DNA from: Burkholderiaceae bacterium
GTDB lineage: Bacteria; Pseudomonadota; Gammaproteobacteria; Burkholderiales; Burkholderiaceae_F
Direction of reading: 5' to 3'
Assembly: GCA_022843955.1 (NCBI GenBank)
Contig: JALHMQ010000017.1
Coordinates: 31,470 to 95,469, forward strand
Length of the DNA stretch: 64,000 nucleotides
Part shown: positions 42,824 to 61,857 of the stretch, piece by piece
Layout: every line of letters begins with the position of its first letter
Numbering within the stretch: the stretch's first letter is position 1
Notes under the pieces: generated by a model
What the model was told of the DNA's origin: nothing
What the model saw: only the letters and a program-made list of their open reading frames with translations
Databases searched by the model: none
Made by a program: the position numbers and the translations under genes

Positions 42824-43756
42824 TTATTCTCCGTCTTTGCCACCGCTCTTGGCGGGAGCGTCAGTCTTTGTCGCAGTCTTGCGCACGCGCTTGACGGCTG
42901 GCTTGGCAGCGTCGTCCTTCGGCGCATCTGCGGGTGCAGCGTTCGCAACGTCCGGCTTCGCCTCGGCGGCGGCGCGACGCGGCGCACCCGCACCGCCCGC
43001 ACCTGGCGCACGACGCGGGGGAGCACCGCGGCCCGGTCCGGGCCGGTCGCCAGCGGGGCGATCGGTACGGCGCGGGCGACGGTCGTCACGATCTGGGGCG
43101 GGCGTCTCAGCTGCGGGCGCATCGTTGCGGCCGAGGGTGTCGCCCTTGTAGACCCACACCTTGACGCCGATGATGCCGTAGGTGGTCTTCGCTTCCGAGA
43201 CGCCATAGTCGATGTCTGCGCGCAGCGTATGCAGCGGCACGCGACCTTCGCGGTACCACTCGGTCCGCGCAATTTCCGCGCCATTGAGCCGGCCGGCGCT
43301 CATGATCTTCACGCCCAAGGCGCCCAGGCGCATGGCGTTCTGCATCGCCCGCTTCATCGCCCGGCGGAACATGATCCGCTTCTCGAGCTGCTGCGTGATC
43401 GAATCAGCGATGAGTTGCGCATCGACTTCCGGTTTGCGGATCTCGTCGATGTTCACGTGCACCGGCACGCCCATCATCTTCTGCAGCGTGACCTTGAGGT
43501 TCTCGATGTCCTCGCCCTTCTTGCCGATGACGACACCGGGGCGCGCCGAGAAGATCGTGATGCGCGCGTTCTTGGCTGGGCGCTCAATCAGAATGCGTCC
43601 AACCGAGGCAGCACGCAGTTTCTTCTTCAGGTACTCGCGGACCTTCAGGTCTTCAGCGAGCATGCGGCGAAAGTCATCGCCCGTAGCGAACCAGCGCGAG
43701 TTCCAGTTGCGCGAGACCGCGAGGCGAAAACCGGTGGGATTGATCTTTTGACCCAT
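42824..43756 (-). CDS. rpsC: 30S ribosomal protein S3 with long C-terminal extension
   Basis: The 310-residue product starts [23 protein letters not shown] domain occupies about 40-107, with the GXXG-like loop [12 protein letters not shown], and the S3 C-terminal domain ends near [11 protein letters not shown] (residue 209). Residues 211-310 form a low-complexity tail rich in A, P, R, D and K, far longer than the roughly 20-residue tail of E. coli S3 (233 residues). Similar tails occur in other Burkholderiales. S3 lies at the mRNA entry and aids helicase activity. Confidence 0.97.
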   Translation of the reverse strand: MGQKINPTGFRLAVSRNWNSRWFATGDDFRRMLAEDLKVREYLKKKLRAASVGRILIERPAKNARITIFSARPGVVIGKKGEDIENLKVTLQKMMGVPVHVNIDEIRKPEVDAQLIADSITQQLEKRIMFRRAMKRAMQNAMRLGALGVKIMSAGRLNGAEIARTEWYREGRVPLHTLRADIDYGVSEAKTTYGIIGVKVWVYKGDTLGRNDAPAAETPAPDRDDRRPRRTDRPAGDRPGPGRGAPPRRAPGAGGAGAPRRAAAEAKPDVANAAPADAPKDDAAKPAVKRVRKTATKTDAPAKSGGKDGE

Positions 43757-43763
43757 GTATCAC

Positions 43764-44105
43764 CTATTTCGCTTTGCCGTCGCCGACGGAGACGAAGATG
43801 TGGCAGGTTTGCTTGCCGATCCGGGTGCCGCGACCCTTTGCGCGCGCCGAAAAACGGCGCAGCGTGGCGGCTTTCTCGACGAAGATCTTGGTGACCTTCA
43901 GTTCGTCGATATCGGCACCGTCGTTGTGTTCGGCATTGGCAATCGCCGACTCCAGCGCCTTCTTGATGATGCCGGCCGCCTTCTTCTGGGTGAAGCCGAG
44001 GATGTTCAGCGCCTTGTCCACCGGCTTGCCGCGAACCAGATCAGCCACCAGCCGCCCCTTCTGGGCTGACAGGCGTACGCCGCGTACGGATGCAGTCGTT
44101 TCCAT
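43764..44105 (-). CDS. rplV: 50S ribosomal protein L22
   Basis: The 113-residue product contains [20 protein letters not shown] and the beta-hairpin region [20 protein letters not shown], which lines the exit tunnel and is where some macrolide-resistance changes arise; it looks intact. It follows rpsS by 9 nt and precedes rpsC by 7 nt in the S10 operon. Confidence 0.98.
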   Translation of the reverse strand: METTASVRGVRLSAQKGRLVADLVRGKPVDKALNILGFTQKKAAGIIKKALESAIANAEHNDGADIDELKVTKIFVEKAATLRRFSARAKGRGTRIGKQTCHIFVSVGDGKAK

Positions 44106-44114
44106 GGCTTCCTC

Positions 44115-44399
44115 TTACCTCTTGCCCGGCGACGCTTTTTTGTCGGCGGCGTGGCCCTTGAAGGTCCGGGTCAGGGCGAACTCGCCCAGCTTGTGTCCGA
44201 CCATCTGCTCGGAGATGTAGACCGGCACATGCGCCTTGCCGTTGTGCACGGCGATCGTCAGGCCGATGAAATCGGGCAGGATCGTCGAGCGACGCGACCA
44301 GGTCTTGATCGGCTTCTTGTCCTTGTTGGCCTGTGCTTTGTCGATCTTGGCCTGCAGATGGCCATCGACGAAGGGGCCCTTCTTGAGTGAGCGAGACAT
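44115..44399 (-). CDS. rpsS: 30S ribosomal protein S19
   Basis: The 94-residue product begins [20 protein letters not shown] and has [20 protein letters not shown] and [20 protein letters not shown]. It forms a complex with S13 in the 30S head and lies near the A-site finger. It follows rplB by 12 nt and precedes rplV by 9 nt. Confidence 0.98.
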   Translation of the reverse strand: MSRSLKKGPFVDGHLQAKIDKAQANKDKKPIKTWSRRSTILPDFIGLTIAVHNGKAHVPVYISEQMVGHKLGEFALTRTFKGHAADKKASPGKR

Positions 44400-44411
44400 T
44401 GTCGGCTCCCT

Positions 44412-45239
44412 TTACTTGCGTTTGCGGCGCTGGACGATCATCGTGTCCGTGCGCTTGTTGTTGCGCGTGCGGTAGCCCTTGGTGAGGGTGCCCCACGGAC
44501 TGACCGGGTCGCGCTTGGTGCCGGTGCGGCCTTCGCCGCCCCCATGCGGGTGATCCACCGGGTTCATTGCGACGCCGCGAACTGTCGGACGCACGCCGCG
44601 CCAGCGAACCGCCCCGGCCTTGCCATATTGGCGCAGGCTATTTTCTTCGTTGCCGACTTCACCGATGGTGGCGCGGCACTCGATCAGCACCTTGCGAATC
44701 TCGCCTGAGCGCAGCCGCAACTGCGCATAACTGCCTTCACGCGCCAAAAGCTGTACACCTGTGCCGGCAGCACGCGCCATTTGCGCACCTTTGCCCGGCA
44801 GCATCTCGATGCAATGGATCGTCGAGCCGACCGGAATGTTGCGCAAGGGCAGGGTGTTGCCGACCTTGATGGGCGCATCCTGGCCGCTCATCAGTTGCGT
44901 GCCGACCGTCAGGCCCTTGGGCGCAATGATGTAACGGCGCTCGCCATCCGCGTAGCACAGCAGCGCAATGTGCGCGCTGCGGTTGGGGTCGTACTCCAGG
45001 CGCTCGACTTTCGCCGGGACGCCATCCTTGTCACGCTTGAAGTCGATCAGGCGGTAGTGCTGCTTGTGGCCGCCGCCCTTGTGACGCACGGTGATCCGAC
45101 CGCTGTTGTTGCGACCCGACCCTCGCTTCTGGTGCTCCGTGAGGGCAGCCAGTGGCTTGCCCTTGTGGAGGTTCGGATGGACGACCTTGACGAGCGAGCG
45201 CCGGCCGGCCGAGGTTGGTTTAACTTTGACCAGCGGCAT
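44412..45239 (-). CDS. rplB: 50S ribosomal protein L2
   Basis: The 275-residue product begins [20 protein letters not shown]. It contains the C-terminal signature [20 protein letters not shown] near residue 215-235, including the conserved histidine near the peptidyl transferase centre. The ATG at 45239 overlaps the rplW stop by one base (TGATG); an in-frame extension of 16 codons is rejected. It is essential for subunit association. Confidence 0.98.
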   Translation of the reverse strand: MPLVKVKPTSAGRRSLVKVVHPNLHKGKPLAALTEHQKRGSGRNNSGRITVRHKGGGHKQHYRLIDFKRDKDGVPAKVERLEYDPNRSAHIALLCYADGERRYIIAPKGLTVGTQLMSGQDAPIKVGNTLPLRNIPVGSTIHCIEMLPGKGAQMARAAGTGVQLLAREGSYAQLRLRSGEIRKVLIECRATIGEVGNEENSLRQYGKAGAVRWRGVRPTVRGVAMNPVDHPHGGGEGRTGTKRDPVSPWGTLTKGYRTRNNKRTDTMIVQRRKRK

Positions 45240-45547
45240 CACTTCACCTCTTGCGCGAAGTTGATTTCCTGACCGGGCTTCAGGCACACGTACGCCTTGC
45301 GCACGTTGCTGCGACGACCGTCAAAACGGCCGAAGCGTTTCTCCTTGCCCTTCGTATTCAGGATGGAGACCTTCTCGACCTGCACCTTGAACAGCAGTTC
45401 GACGGCCGCCTTGACTTCTTGCTTGGTGGCATCCGGACGCACGCGGAATGCCACCTGCTCATGCTTGTCGGCGATCATCGTGCTCTTCTCGGAGACGATC
45501 GGCGCCATCAGCACATTGAACAGGCGCTCTTGCTTTGTCGCGCTCAT
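45239..45547 (-). CDS. rplW: 50S ribosomal protein L23
   Basis: The 102-residue product begins [20 protein letters not shown] and contains [21 protein letters not shown]23 sits at the tunnel exit and is the docking site for trigger factor and SRP. Its start overlaps the rplD stop by 4 nt (ATGA) and its stop overlaps rplB by one base, so L4, L23 and L2 are translationally linked. Confidence 0.98.
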   Translation of the reverse strand: MSATKQERLFNVLMAPIVSEKSTMIADKHEQVAFRVRPDATKQEVKAAVELLFKVQVEKVSILNTKGKEKRFGRFDGRRSNVRKAYVCLKPGQEINFAQEVK

Positions 45548-46170
45548 GCTTGACCCCACATCTCTTCGAGCTTGGCCATCGCCGACTTCGTGACCACCAC
45601 CTTCTTGTAGTGGATGAGCGAAAGCGGATCGGCATAACGCGGCTCGACAACCAGCACGTTCTTCAGGTTGCGCGAAGCCAGGTACAGGTTGTCGTCCATC
45701 GCGTCGGTGATGATCAGCGCGGATTCCAGGCCCATGGCCTTGAGTTTCTCCGCCAGCAGCTTGGTCTTCGGCGCATCGATGGACAGGCCATCGATCACGA
45801 CGATGCGGTCGTCCTGCGCGAGCTTGCTGAAGATCGAGCAGACACCGGCCCGGAACATCTTTTTGTTGACCTTGTGCGAGAAATTCTCGTCAGGTGAGTT
45901 GGGGAAAGTGCGACCACCGCCACGCCAGATCGGCGACGAGGTGCTGCCGGCGCGGGCGCGACCGGTGCCCTTCTGGCGCCAAGGCTTCTTGGTGGAGTGC
46001 TTGACTTCTTGCCGATCCTTTTGCGCCCGCGTGCCCTGGCGCGCATTCGCCTGGTAGGCGACGACGATCTGGTGGATCAGCGCTTCGTTGTAGTCACGGC
46101 CAAACAGCGCCGCAGGCGCCGGTGTCGTGCCGGCAGCCTCACCTTGCGAATTCATCATCTTGAGTTCCAT
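45544..46170 (-). CDS. rplD: 50S ribosomal protein L4
   Basis: The 208-residue product carries the L4 loop region [20 protein letters not shown] and [20 protein letters not shown] by position 62-100, which enters the exit tunnel. In E. coli L4 also represses the S10 operon by attenuation in the rpsJ leader. Here rpsJ belongs to the str cluster and a separate promoter precedes rplC, so that control, if kept, must act elsewhere. It overlaps rplW by 4 nt. Confidence 0.98.
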   Translation of the reverse strand: MELKMMNSQGEAAGTTPAPAALFGRDYNEALIHQIVVAYQANARQGTRAQKDRQEVKHSTKKPWRQKGTGRARAGSTSSPIWRGGGRTFPNSPDENFSHKVNKKMFRAGVCSIFSKLAQDDRIVVIDGLSIDAPKTKLLAEKLKAMGLESALIITDAMDDNLYLASRNLKNVLVVEPRYADPLSLIHYKKVVVTKSAMAKLEEMWGQA

Positions 46171-46180
46171 CGCGCGCTCC

Positions 46181-46852
46181 TCAGGCTTTCACCGCAGGAC
46201 GGACGATCACCTGGCCACCCTTGGATCCGGGTACCGCACCCTTGATCAGCAGGAGGCCGCGCTCCTTGTCGATGCGCGCAATCACCAGGTTCTGCGTAGT
46301 GCGCTGCTTGTCGCCCAAATGGCCAGCCATCCGCTTGCCAGGCATCACACGGCCCGGATCCTGACGCATGCCGATCGAGCCGGGTGCGTTGGTCGAGACC
46401 GAGTTGCCGTGGGTGGCGCGGTTGGAAGAAAAGTGATGGCGCTTGATCGCGCCGGCGAAGCCTTTTCCGATCGTCACGCCGGTGACATCGACTTTCTGGC
46501 CGACATCGAACAACTCGACGCTCAGCGGCGCACCCGACGTGTACTCGGCGGCCTTGGCAGCATCGACGCGGAACTCGTGCATGCCGGCCGCGGGCTCGAC
46601 ACCCATTTTCGCCAAGTGACCTGCGACCGGCTTGACGATGCGCGAGGCGCGGCGCGTACCAAAGGCGACCTGGACGGCGTGATAGCCGTCAGTCGCTGCC
46701 GTCTTGACTTGCGCGACGCGATTGTTCGATACGTCGAGCACGGTGACGGGCACCGTCTCGCCATCGTCCGTGAAGATCCGGGTCATGCCGACCTTGCGGC
46801 CGACCAGACCCATACGAACGGGCGAGCCTGAAGCTTTCTGTGCTTCACTCAT
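46181..46852 (-). CDS. rplC: 50S ribosomal protein L3
   Basis: The 223-residue product starts [20 protein letters not shown]. It includes the family motif [20 protein letters not shown] and the tip region [20 protein letters not shown] near the peptidyl transferase centre. I chose the ATG at 46852, which has GGAG 6 nt upstream; a TTG four codons earlier would overlap that site. It heads the S10 gene string, with its own promoter and a small hairpin leader. Confidence 0.98.
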   Translation of the reverse strand: MSEAQKASGSPVRMGLVGRKVGMTRIFTDDGETVPVTVLDVSNNRVAQVKTAATDGYHAVQVAFGTRRASRIVKPVAGHLAKMGVEPAAGMHEFRVDAAKAAEYTSGAPLSVELFDVGQKVDVTGVTIGKGFAGAIKRHHFSSNRATHGNSVSTNAPGSIGMRQDPGRVMPGKRMAGHLGDKQRTTQNLVIARIDKERGLLLIKGAVPGSKGGQVIVRPAVKA

Positions 46853-46906
46853 TGAATTCTCCAAACCCCGGCTGCGATTGGCCAGGACCGATAACAGGCG
46901 CCTCGG

Positions 46907-46924
46907 ATCACTCGCGAAAGTGAT
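46907..46924 (-). promoter_or_regulatory. Small stem-loop in the rplC leader
   Basis: atcact / agtgat with a 6-nt loop lies in the leader between the rplC promoter candidate and the rplC start. It is short and its role is unknown. Confidence 0.35.
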
Positions 46925-46947
46925 GTCCCGGGCGCGGAAAGCCGGCG

Positions 46948-46977
46948 ATTCTATCCTCGACCGGCTAGGTAGTGCAA
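46948..46977 (-). promoter_or_regulatory. Promoter candidate between rpsJ and rplC
   Basis: On the minus strand TAGAAT (46948-46953, 5 of 6) follows TTGCAC (46972-46977, 3 of 6) at 18 bp. Transcription would begin near 46941, about 89 nt before rplC, so the S10 genes beyond rpsJ can be transcribed separately. Confidence 0.5.
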
Positions 46978-46994
46978 ATCAGGTAGCGACTGTC

Positions 46995-47306
46995 CTACTG
47001 GACCTTGATCTCCACATCAACGCCGGCAGGCAGGTCGAGCTTCATCAGCGCGTCCACGGTCTTGTCGGTCGGGTCAATGATGTCCATCAAGCGCTGGTGC
47101 GTGCGCATCTCGAACTGGTCGCGCGACGTTTTGTTCACGTGGGGCGAGCGCAGGATGTCGAAGCGTTGGATACGTGTCGGCAGGGGCACGGGTCCGCGTA
47201 CGACGGCGCCCGTGCGCTTGGCCGTGTCGACGATCTCAAGCGCCGACTGGTCGATCAGTTTGTAGTCGAACGCCTTAAGGCGGATGCGGATTCGCTGGCT
47301 TTGCAT
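46995..47306 (-). CDS. rpsJ: 30S ribosomal protein S10
   Basis: The 103-residue product begins [20 protein letters not shown] and contains the loop with [20 protein letters not shown] and [20 protein letters not shown]. It is also NusE, partner of NusB and NusG in antitermination. The tetracycline-associated loop around VPLPT looks wild type. It lies 68 nt after tuf and 142 nt before rplC, so it travels with the str group here. Confidence 0.98.
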   Translation of the reverse strand: MQSQRIRIRLKAFDYKLIDQSALEIVDTAKRTGAVVRGPVPLPTRIQRFDILRSPHVNKTSRDQFEMRTHQRLMDIIDPTDKTVDALMKLDLPAGVDVEIKVQ

Positions 47307-47326
47307 GGCAATTCCCTAAAGAGCGA

Positions 47327-47350
47327 GGGCCGTCGCGGCTGCCACGGCCC
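47327..47350 (-). promoter_or_regulatory. 7-bp stem-loop in the tuf-rpsJ spacer
   Basis: gggccgt / acggccc pair perfectly around a 10-nt loop, 24 nt after the tuf stop. Only a few scattered U follow, so at most a weak terminator that could reduce readthrough from tuf into rpsJ. Confidence 0.5.
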
Positions 47351-47374
47351 GATTCATGAGTTGCGAGGTCCTGC

Positions 47375-48565
<1,191 letters not shown>

Positions 48566-48623
48566 CTTTAGTCCTCAATGAAACGGAGGTTGTTTTCAAC
48601 GATTCGTTTTCGATAACTGCGAT

Positions 48624-50729
48624 CTACTTGGTCTTCGCACTGATCACTGCCTCGGCGACGTTGCGCGGCGCTTCTGCGTAGTGCTTGAACTCCATCGTGT
48701 ACGTGGCACGTCCTTGCGTCAGCGAACGCAGCGTCGTCGAGTACCCGAACATCTCGGCAAGCGGCACCTCGGCCTTGACGGCCTTGCCACCGCCGCCGGC
48801 GATGTCGTCCATGCCTTGGATCACACCCCGGCGGGAAGACAGGTCGCCCATCACGTCGCCCATCTTCTCTTCCGGCGTCTCCACTTCGACGGCCATGATC
48901 GGCTCGAGCAGCACCGGGCTGGCGGCGCGCATGCCGTCCTTGAAGCCCATCGACGCGGCCATCTTGAAGGCGTTCTCGTTCGAGTCGACCTCGTGGTACG
49001 AGCCAAAGTGCAGCGTCACCTTGACGTCGACCACCGGATAGCCCGCCAGCACACCGGCCTTGAGCGTCTCTTCGACCCCCTTGTTCACTGCCGGGATGTA
49101 CTCGCGCGGAACGACCCCGCCCTTGATGGCGTCGACAAACTCGAATCCTTTGCCTGGGGCTTGAGGCTCGATCTTGAGCACCACGTGGCCATATTGGCCG
49201 CGACCGCCCGACTGTTTGATGAACTTGCCTTCCGCGTTCTCCACGGATTTGCGGATCGTCTCGCGATAGGCGACCTGCGGCTTACCTACCGACGCCTCGA
49301 CGGAGAACTCTCGCTTCATGCGGTCGACCAGAATCTCCAGGTGCAATTCACCCATGCCGGAGATGATCGTTTGGCCCGACTCCTCGTCGGTGTGCACGCG
49401 GAAAGACGGGTCCTCCTGCGCCAGGCGGTTGAGCGCAATGCCCATCTTCTCCTGGTCGGCCTTGGTCTTCGGCTCCACTGCCTGCGAGATGACCGGCTCG
49501 GGAAAGATCATGCGTTCAAGCGTGATCACTCGATCCGGATCGCACAGCGTGTCGCCGGTGGTCACGTCCTTCATGCCCACAGCAGCGGCAATGTCACCTG
49601 CCAGCACTTCCTTGATCTCGTCGCGCTGGTTGGCATGCATCTGCAGCAAGCGGCCAACGCGCTCCTTGCGGCTCTTGACAGAGTTGATCACCGTGTCGCC
49701 GGACTTGAGGACGCCGGAGTACACGCGCAAGAAGGTCAGCTGGCCGACATAAGGGTCAGTCATGATCTTGAACGCCAACGCGGCGAACGGCGCATCGTCG
49801 CCGGCCGCACGGAACTCCTCCTGGTCTTTCTCGTTGATTCCCCTTACCGGCGGTCTGTCCGCCGGCGATGGCAAAAACTCGATGACCGCATCGAGCATCC
49901 GTTGCACGCCCTTGTTCTTGAAGGCGCTGCCGCACAGCATCGGATGGATCTCTCCGGCGAGCGTTCGCGTGCGAATGCCCTGCTTGATCTCCTGCTCCGA
50001 CAGTTCGCCCGTCTCGAGGTACTTGTTCATCAGTTCTTCGGAGGCCTCGGCTGCGCTCTCGACCATCTTCTCGCGCCACTCCCTGGCCGTCTCGAGCAAC
50101 TCCGCGGGTACCTCGCGGTACTCGAACTTCATCCCCTGAGACGCCTCGTCCCAGTAGATCGCCTGCATCTTGACAAGGTCGACCACGCCCTTGAAGTTCT
50201 CTTCGACGCCGATCGGCACGACGATAGGCACCGGGTTCGCCTTTAGGCGCGCCCGCATCTGCTCGTAGACCTTGAAAAAGTTGGCGCCGGTGCGGTCCAT
50301 CTTGTTGACGAACGCCAACCGCGGCACGCCGTACTTGTTGGCTTGGCGCCAGACCGTTTCTGACTGCGGCTGAACCCCGCCGACGGCGCAATACACCATG
50401 CACGCGCCATCGAGCACGCGCATCGAACGCTCGACCTCAATCGTGAAGTCGACGTGGCCCGGCGTATCGATAATGTTGATCCGGTGCTCTGGGAACGACA
50501 GATCCATACCCTTCCAGAACGTCGTGGTCGCAGCGGACGTGATCGTGATGCCCCGTTCCTGCTCCTGCTCCATCCAGTCCATCGTGGCGGCGCCGTCGTG
50601 CACCTCACCGATTTTGTGATTGACGCCCGTGTAAAACAGGATGCGCTCTGTCGTCGTCGTCTTACCGGCGTCGATGTGCGCTGAGATACCGATGTTCCGG
50701 TACCGCTCGATGGGCGTTTTGCGTGCCAT
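48624..50729 (-). CDS. fusA: Elongation factor G
   Basis: The 701-residue translocase GTPase begins [20 protein letters not shown] with G1 [35 protein letters not shown] and [10 protein letters not shown]. Five domains are present, ending with the domain IV/V text [20 protein letters not shown] and [20 protein letters not shown]. It catalyses tRNA-mRNA movement and, with RRF, recycling. It follows rpsG across a 92-bp spacer with a hairpin and precedes tuf by 58 bp. Confidence 0.98.
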   Translation of the reverse strand: MARKTPIERYRNIGISAHIDAGKTTTTERILFYTGVNHKIGEVHDGAATMDWMEQEQERGITITSAATTTFWKGMDLSFPEHRINIIDTPGHVDFTIEVERSMRVLDGACMVYCAVGGVQPQSETVWRQANKYGVPRLAFVNKMDRTGANFFKVYEQMRARLKANPVPIVVPIGVEENFKGVVDLVKMQAIYWDEASQGMKFEYREVPAELLETAREWREKMVESAAEASEELMNKYLETGELSEQEIKQGIRTRTLAGEIHPMLCGSAFKNKGVQRMLDAVIEFLPSPADRPPVRGINEKDQEEFRAAGDDAPFAALAFKIMTDPYVGQLTFLRVYSGVLKSGDTVINSVKSRKERVGRLLQMHANQRDEIKEVLAGDIAAAVGMKDVTTGDTLCDPDRVITLERMIFPEPVISQAVEPKTKADQEKMGIALNRLAQEDPSFRVHTDEESGQTIISGMGELHLEILVDRMKREFSVEASVGKPQVAYRETIRKSVENAEGKFIKQSGGRGQYGHVVLKIEPQAPGKGFEFVDAIKGGVVPREYIPAVNKGVEETLKAGVLAGYPVVDVKVTLHFGSYHEVDSNENAFKMAASMGFKDGMRAASPVLLEPIMAVEVETPEEKMGDVMGDLSSRRGVIQGMDDIAGGGGKAVKAEVPLAEMFGYSTTLRSLTQGRATYTMEFKHYAEAPRNVAEAVISAKTK

Positions 50730-50756
50730 AAGAAACTTTCGGGAGTTGCGTGATCA

Positions 50757-50797
50757 GCGTTGCAGGCGGCGCCGCTCAAAGCGCCCCGTTGCAACGC
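50757..50797 (-). promoter_or_regulatory. Composite stem-loop in the rpsG-fusA spacer
   Basis: An outer 8-bp stem gcgttgca / tgcaacgc encloses an inner 5-bp stem ggcgc / gcgcc (50768-50785). It lies 24 nt after the rpsG stop. No U-tract follows. In E. coli the S12-S7 spacer, not this one, holds the S7 operator. Confidence 0.5.
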
Positions 50798-50821
50798 CAA
50801 ACAGTCAGTCAGCGAACGCGG

Positions 50822-51292
50822 TTAGAACCTGAAGTGAGCGAAAGCTTTGTTGGCGTCAGCCATGCGGTGTACCTCTTCGCGCTTCTTCATTGCGCCACCA
50901 CGACCCTCGGACGCCTCTAGCAGTTCGCCCGCCAAGCGCTGGGTCATGGACTTCTCGCCGCGCTTCTTTGCGGCTTCACGCAGCCAACGCATCGCCAGAG
51001 CCATGCGGCGAACCGGCCGCACTTCAACCGGCACCTGATAGTTCGCGCCGCCGACGCGACGGCTCTTGACCTCGACCATCGGCTTGACGTTGTTCAGCGC
51101 CTGTGCGAAGACTTCGATCGGGTTTTTGCCGCCCTTGCCTTCGATCTGGGCGAAGGCGCCGTAGACAATCCGCTCGGCAACGGCCTTCTTGCCGTCGAGC
51201 ATGATGACGTTGACGAACTTGGTCACATCCGGGCTGGCGAACTTGGGATCCGGGAGGATCTCGCGTTTCGGTACTTCACGACGACGGGGCAT
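50822..51292 (-). CDS. rpsG: 30S ribosomal protein S7
   Basis: The 156-residue product begins [20 protein letters not shown] and contains [20 protein letters not shown] near residues 76-95. S7 nucleates the 30S head and represses the str operon in E. coli. At 156 residues it is the shorter common form. It lies 129 nt after rpsL, with a hairpin between. Confidence 0.98.
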   Translation of the reverse strand: MPRRREVPKREILPDPKFASPDVTKFVNVIMLDGKKAVAERIVYGAFAQIEGKGGKNPIEVFAQALNNVKPMVEVKSRRVGGANYQVPVEVRPVRRMALAMRWLREAAKKRGEKSMTQRLAGELLEASEGRGGAMKKREEVHRMADANKAFAHFRF

Positions 51293-51390
51293 TTCTTTCT
51301 CCTGGCTTCAGTCGTAGGTAGCGGCGCGCAGCTCACTGAAGACAACACGCAGCGACGAAAGCAGCCCCATGAAGACGGGCCGCGACTTAC

Positions 51391-51412
51391 TCGATCGCCG
51401 AGAGGCGATCGA
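51391..51412 (-). promoter_or_regulatory. 9-bp stem-loop in the rpsL-rpsG spacer
   Basis: tcgatcgcc / ggcgatcga pair perfectly with a four-base loop, 9 nt after the rpsL stop. In E. coli the S12-S7 spacer is bound by S7 to repress translation, so this is a position where such a structure is expected, although its shape differs. Confidence 0.6.
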
Positions 51413-51421
51413 AACAATGAT

Positions 51422-51799
51422 TTACTTGGCTTTCGGGCGCTTGGCGCCGTACTTCGAGCGAGACTGCTTGCGGTCCTTGACGCCCTGCGTGTCGAGCGAG
51501 CCACGCACGATGTGGTAACGCACACCGGGAAGGTCTTTGACGCGACCACCGCGAATCAGAACGACCGAGTGCTCCTGAAGGTTGTGGCCTTCACCGCCAA
51601 TGTACGAGATCACCTCGTAGCCATTGACTAGGCGAACTTTGGCCACCTTGCGCAACGCCGAATTCGGCTTCTTCGGCGTCGTGGTGTAGACCTTGGTGCA
51701 CACGCCGCGTTTCTGCGGGCTGTTCTTCAGCGCCGGGCTCTTGCTTTTGACGCCCGCCGAGACCCGCGGCTTGCGCACCAGTTGATTGACGGTCGGCAT
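51422..51799 (-). CDS. rpsL: 30S ribosomal protein S12
   Basis: The 125-residue product begins [20 protein letters not shown] and reads [20 protein letters not shown] and [21 protein letters not shown]43, K88 and P91 are the usual residues, so the sequence is of the streptomycin-sensitive type. D89 is the aspartate methylthiolated in many bacteria. It heads the str operon, with a strong promoter about 200 bp upstream. Confidence 0.98.
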   Translation of the reverse strand: MPTVNQLVRKPRVSAGVKSKSPALKNSPQKRGVCTKVYTTTPKKPNSALRKVAKVRLVNGYEVISYIGGEGHNLQEHSVVLIRGGRVKDLPGVRYHIVRGSLDTQGVKDRKQSRSKYGAKRPKAK

Positions 51800-52002
51800 G
51801 TCGATTCCGCTCAGTTCTGCTCAATGAAACAGCCTAGGCGCGCCCGATGTACGCGGTACAAACGCTTGGGCCCTTCAGGATTTCTGGGGACTCGCGGGGC
51901 ACAGGCAATGCGCACCCGGGGCGACCACCCCACCGCGCACAAGTCGGCGGGCGTAGTCGAGCAAAGAGCGCAAAGTCGCGTACTGACTCGCGAGAGCCGG
52001 CG

Positions 52003-52032
52003 ATTATGCCCGAATCCGTCTTGTCCGGTCAA
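52003..52032 (-). promoter_or_regulatory. Strong promoter of the str operon
   Basis: On the minus strand TTGACC (52027-52032, 5 of 6) and CATAAT (52003-52008, 5 of 6) are 18 bp apart. This is the best promoter match in the window. Transcription would start near 51996. Confidence 0.75.
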
Positions 52033-52086
52033 ACAGCCAGCGGTGAATTGACAGGGCGCAATCCAGAGTCGTCGCAGCAAGAAAGA

Positions 52087-52115
52087 GGGGCTGGTCCGCT
52101 TGCGGCACCAGCCCC
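52087..52115 (-). terminator. Intrinsic terminator of the rpoBC operon
   Basis: ggggctggt / accagcccc form a 9-bp stem with an inner ccgc/gcgg pair, followed on the minus strand by the U-rich TCTTTCTT. It ends about 60 bp after the rpoC stop and just ahead of the str promoter. Confidence 0.85.
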
Positions 52116-52141
52116 GAGATGCGGACGCTCTCGTGATCCCG

Positions 52142-56383
<4,242 letters not shown>

Positions 56384-56441
56384 GCGTACCTCTCAGAAAT
56401 ATCGGGTGCGGTGCCAGCCGCAAGCAACCTAATCTGGACTA

Positions 56442-56467
56442 CCGAGGGAGCAGGGCGACTCCCTCGG
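56442..56467 (-). promoter_or_regulatory. 9-bp stem-loop in the rpoB-rpoC spacer
   Basis: ccgagggag / ctccctcgg pair perfectly around an 8-nt loop. It lies one base from the next stem-loop (56469-56489), forming a tandem pair. No U-tract. Confidence 0.6.
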
Positions 56468-56468
56468 A

Positions 56469-56489
56469 CGACCTCACACCGTGAGGTCG
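56469..56489 (-). promoter_or_regulatory. 9-bp stem-loop directly after rpoB
   Basis: cgacctcac / gtgaggtcg pair perfectly around three bases, 16 nt after the rpoB stop. It is the first of two consecutive hairpins before rpoC. Confidence 0.6.
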
Positions 56490-56505
56490 CCGACCGAAAA
56501 CTGCG

Positions 56506-60618
<4,113 letters not shown>

Positions 60619-60684
60619 GGACGCTCCGTTCGGAACAACTAGCGGCGACAAGAGAGCACGGCAACGGCGCAGGGAACGCGAAAA

Positions 60685-60712
60685 GCTACGCAGGCGGGAA
60701 AGCCTGCGCAGC
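60685..60712 (-). promoter_or_regulatory. Stem-loop upstream of rpoB
   Basis: A 7-bp stem cgcaggc / gcctgcg, extended by gct/agc after one mismatch, lies about 70 nt before the rpoB start in the 267-bp rplL-rpoB spacer. Confidence 0.45.
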
Positions 60713-60828
60713 CGATTGCGGTGCGCATCGTGTCTCTCATCAGGGGGAAGTCTTGGATTCGAGCTCGGCCAGTTGCATCGGTTCCGCGCTTTCGCTTTCC
60801 GTTCACGCTGAACAGCAAAACTCGTATC

Positions 60829-60854
60829 GAAGCCCTCCCCCATTGGGGGGCTTC
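60829..60854 (-). promoter_or_regulatory. Bulged 10-bp stem-loop in the rplL-rpoB attenuator position
   Basis: gaagccc-t-ccc pairs with ggggggcttc leaving one bulged base. With the hairpin at 60856-60877 it lies where E. coli has the rplL-rpoB attenuator and RNase III site. Confidence 0.5.
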
Positions 60855-60855
60855 A

Positions 60856-60877
60856 AGGTGGCGGCAAGCCGCCACCT
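60856..60877 (-). promoter_or_regulatory. 10-bp stem-loop directly after rplL
   Basis: aggtggcggc / gccgccacct pair perfectly around two bases, 8 nt after the rplL stop. No U-tract, so partial attenuation or processing is more likely than full termination. Confidence 0.6.
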
Positions 60878-60885
60878 CACTGCAA

Positions 60886-61263
60886 CTACTTGACCTGCAC
60901 TTTCGCGCCGGCGTCTTCCAGTTTCTTCTTGGCGGCCTCGGAGTCCGCCTTGTTGACGCTTTCCTTCACGGCCTTAGGTGCGCCATCGACGAGGTCTTTG
61001 GCTTCCTTCAGGCCCAGGCCGGTCAGCTCGCGCACGGCCTTGATGACGTTGACCTTGTTCGGTCCTGCCTCAAGCAGCATCACGGTGAATTCGGTCTGCT
61101 CTTCGACGACTGCGGCAGCAGCCGCCGGGCCCGCTGCAACAGCGACAGCGGCAGCAGCGGCAGAGACGCCAAACTTCTCTTCCATCATCTTGATCAGCTC
61201 GCTGATCTCGAGGACCGACTTGGCGGCGATGGCGTCGAGGATTTCTTGATTTGACAGTGCCAT
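60886..61263 (-). CDS. rplL: 50S ribosomal protein L7/L12
   Basis: The 125-residue stalk protein has an N-terminal dimerisation domain ([20 protein letters not shown]), an Ala-rich hinge (about residues 36-52) and the factor-binding C-terminal domain with [20 protein letters not shown] and [20 protein letters not shown]. It is present in several copies per ribosome and recruits GTPase factors. It lies 52 nt after rplJ and is followed by tandem hairpins before rpoB. Confidence 0.98.
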   Translation of the reverse strand: MALSNQEILDAIAAKSVLEISELIKMMEEKFGVSAAAAAVAVAAGPAAAAAVVEEQTEFTVMLLEAGPNKVNVIKAVRELTGLGLKEAKDLVDGAPKAVKESVNKADSEAAKKKLEDAGAKVQVK

Positions 61264-61315
61264 TTTCTAAACTCCTGGATACGTTGTGTGAGCGTTGACT
61301 GTGTTCGGAATGGGA

Positions 61316-61846
61316 TCAGGCGACCGCCTTCTCCTTCGCATCGCGCACGGCGGCGACGGTGCGAACGAGACGGGCCGGAACTTCGTTGAGCGTGCGGACG
61401 AACTGGCCGATCGGCGCGTTCATCGTTGCCATCAGCTTGGCCAACAACTCCTCGCGGCTCGGCAGGGTGGCCAGTGCCTTGACGCCCGCCTCGTCCATGA
61501 CGACGTTGGGCATCGCACCGGCCTTGACGACCAGCTTGTCGTTGCCTTTAGCAAAGGCGGACAGCACCTTGGCCGCGCTCACCGGATCCGACGAGAAACC
61601 GTAGACCAGCGGACCGACGAGCTTGTCGGCCAGACCGGCATACGGCGTGTCGTTCACGGCGCGGCGCGCCAACGTGTTCTTGAGCACGTGCAACTGCACA
61701 CCCTGGCTGCGCGCTTCCTTGCGCAGGCGGGTGACTGATTCCACATTCAGACCACGGTACTCGGCGACGATGATCGACTTTGCCTTCGCGACGAGCGCGG
61801 AGACCTCCTCGATCTGGGCCGCCTTTTCTTGACGATTGAGTGCCAC
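61316..61846 (-). CDS. rplJ: 50S ribosomal protein L10
   Basis: The 176-residue product begins [20 protein letters not shown] and contains [21 protein letters not shown]10 anchors L12 dimers through its C-terminal helix and, in complex with L12, represses its own operon. The start is GTG with GGAG 7 nt upstream. A terminator-like hairpin and U6 lie immediately before that Shine-Dalgarno, within a 359-bp leader after rplA. Confidence 0.97.
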   Translation of the reverse strand: MALNRQEKAAQIEEVSALVAKAKSIIVAEYRGLNVESVTRLRKEARSQGVQLHVLKNTLARRAVNDTPYAGLADKLVGPLVYGFSSDPVSAAKVLSAFAKGNDKLVVKAGAMPNVVMDEAGVKALATLPSREELLAKLMATMNAPIGQFVRTLNEVPARLVRTVAAVRDAKEKAVA

Positions 61847-61857
61847 GGACTGACTCC

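Larger units (their letters stand above)
51800..52141. other. rpoC-rpsL spacer: terminator, str promoter and leader
   Basis: These 342 bp hold the rpoBC terminator at 52087-52115, the str promoter at 52003-52032 and a leader of nearly 200 nt before rpsL. The leader contains a GC-rich GGGG/CCCC hairpin near 51912-51925. I found no gene. Confidence 0.8.

Noticed and set aside
48681-50246. A 521-codon plus-strand frame over fusA
   Set aside because: Antisense shadow of fusA with no ribosome site or family motif. The same applies to frames over rpoC (53573-54928, 54977-56374), rpoB (57574-58734) and tuf (47600-48571).
60619-60843. Extension of rpoB by 75 codons upstream
   Set aside because: The extension reads through a hairpin-rich spacer, is basic and unlike RpoB, and the internal ATG at 60618 matches the conserved N-terminus.
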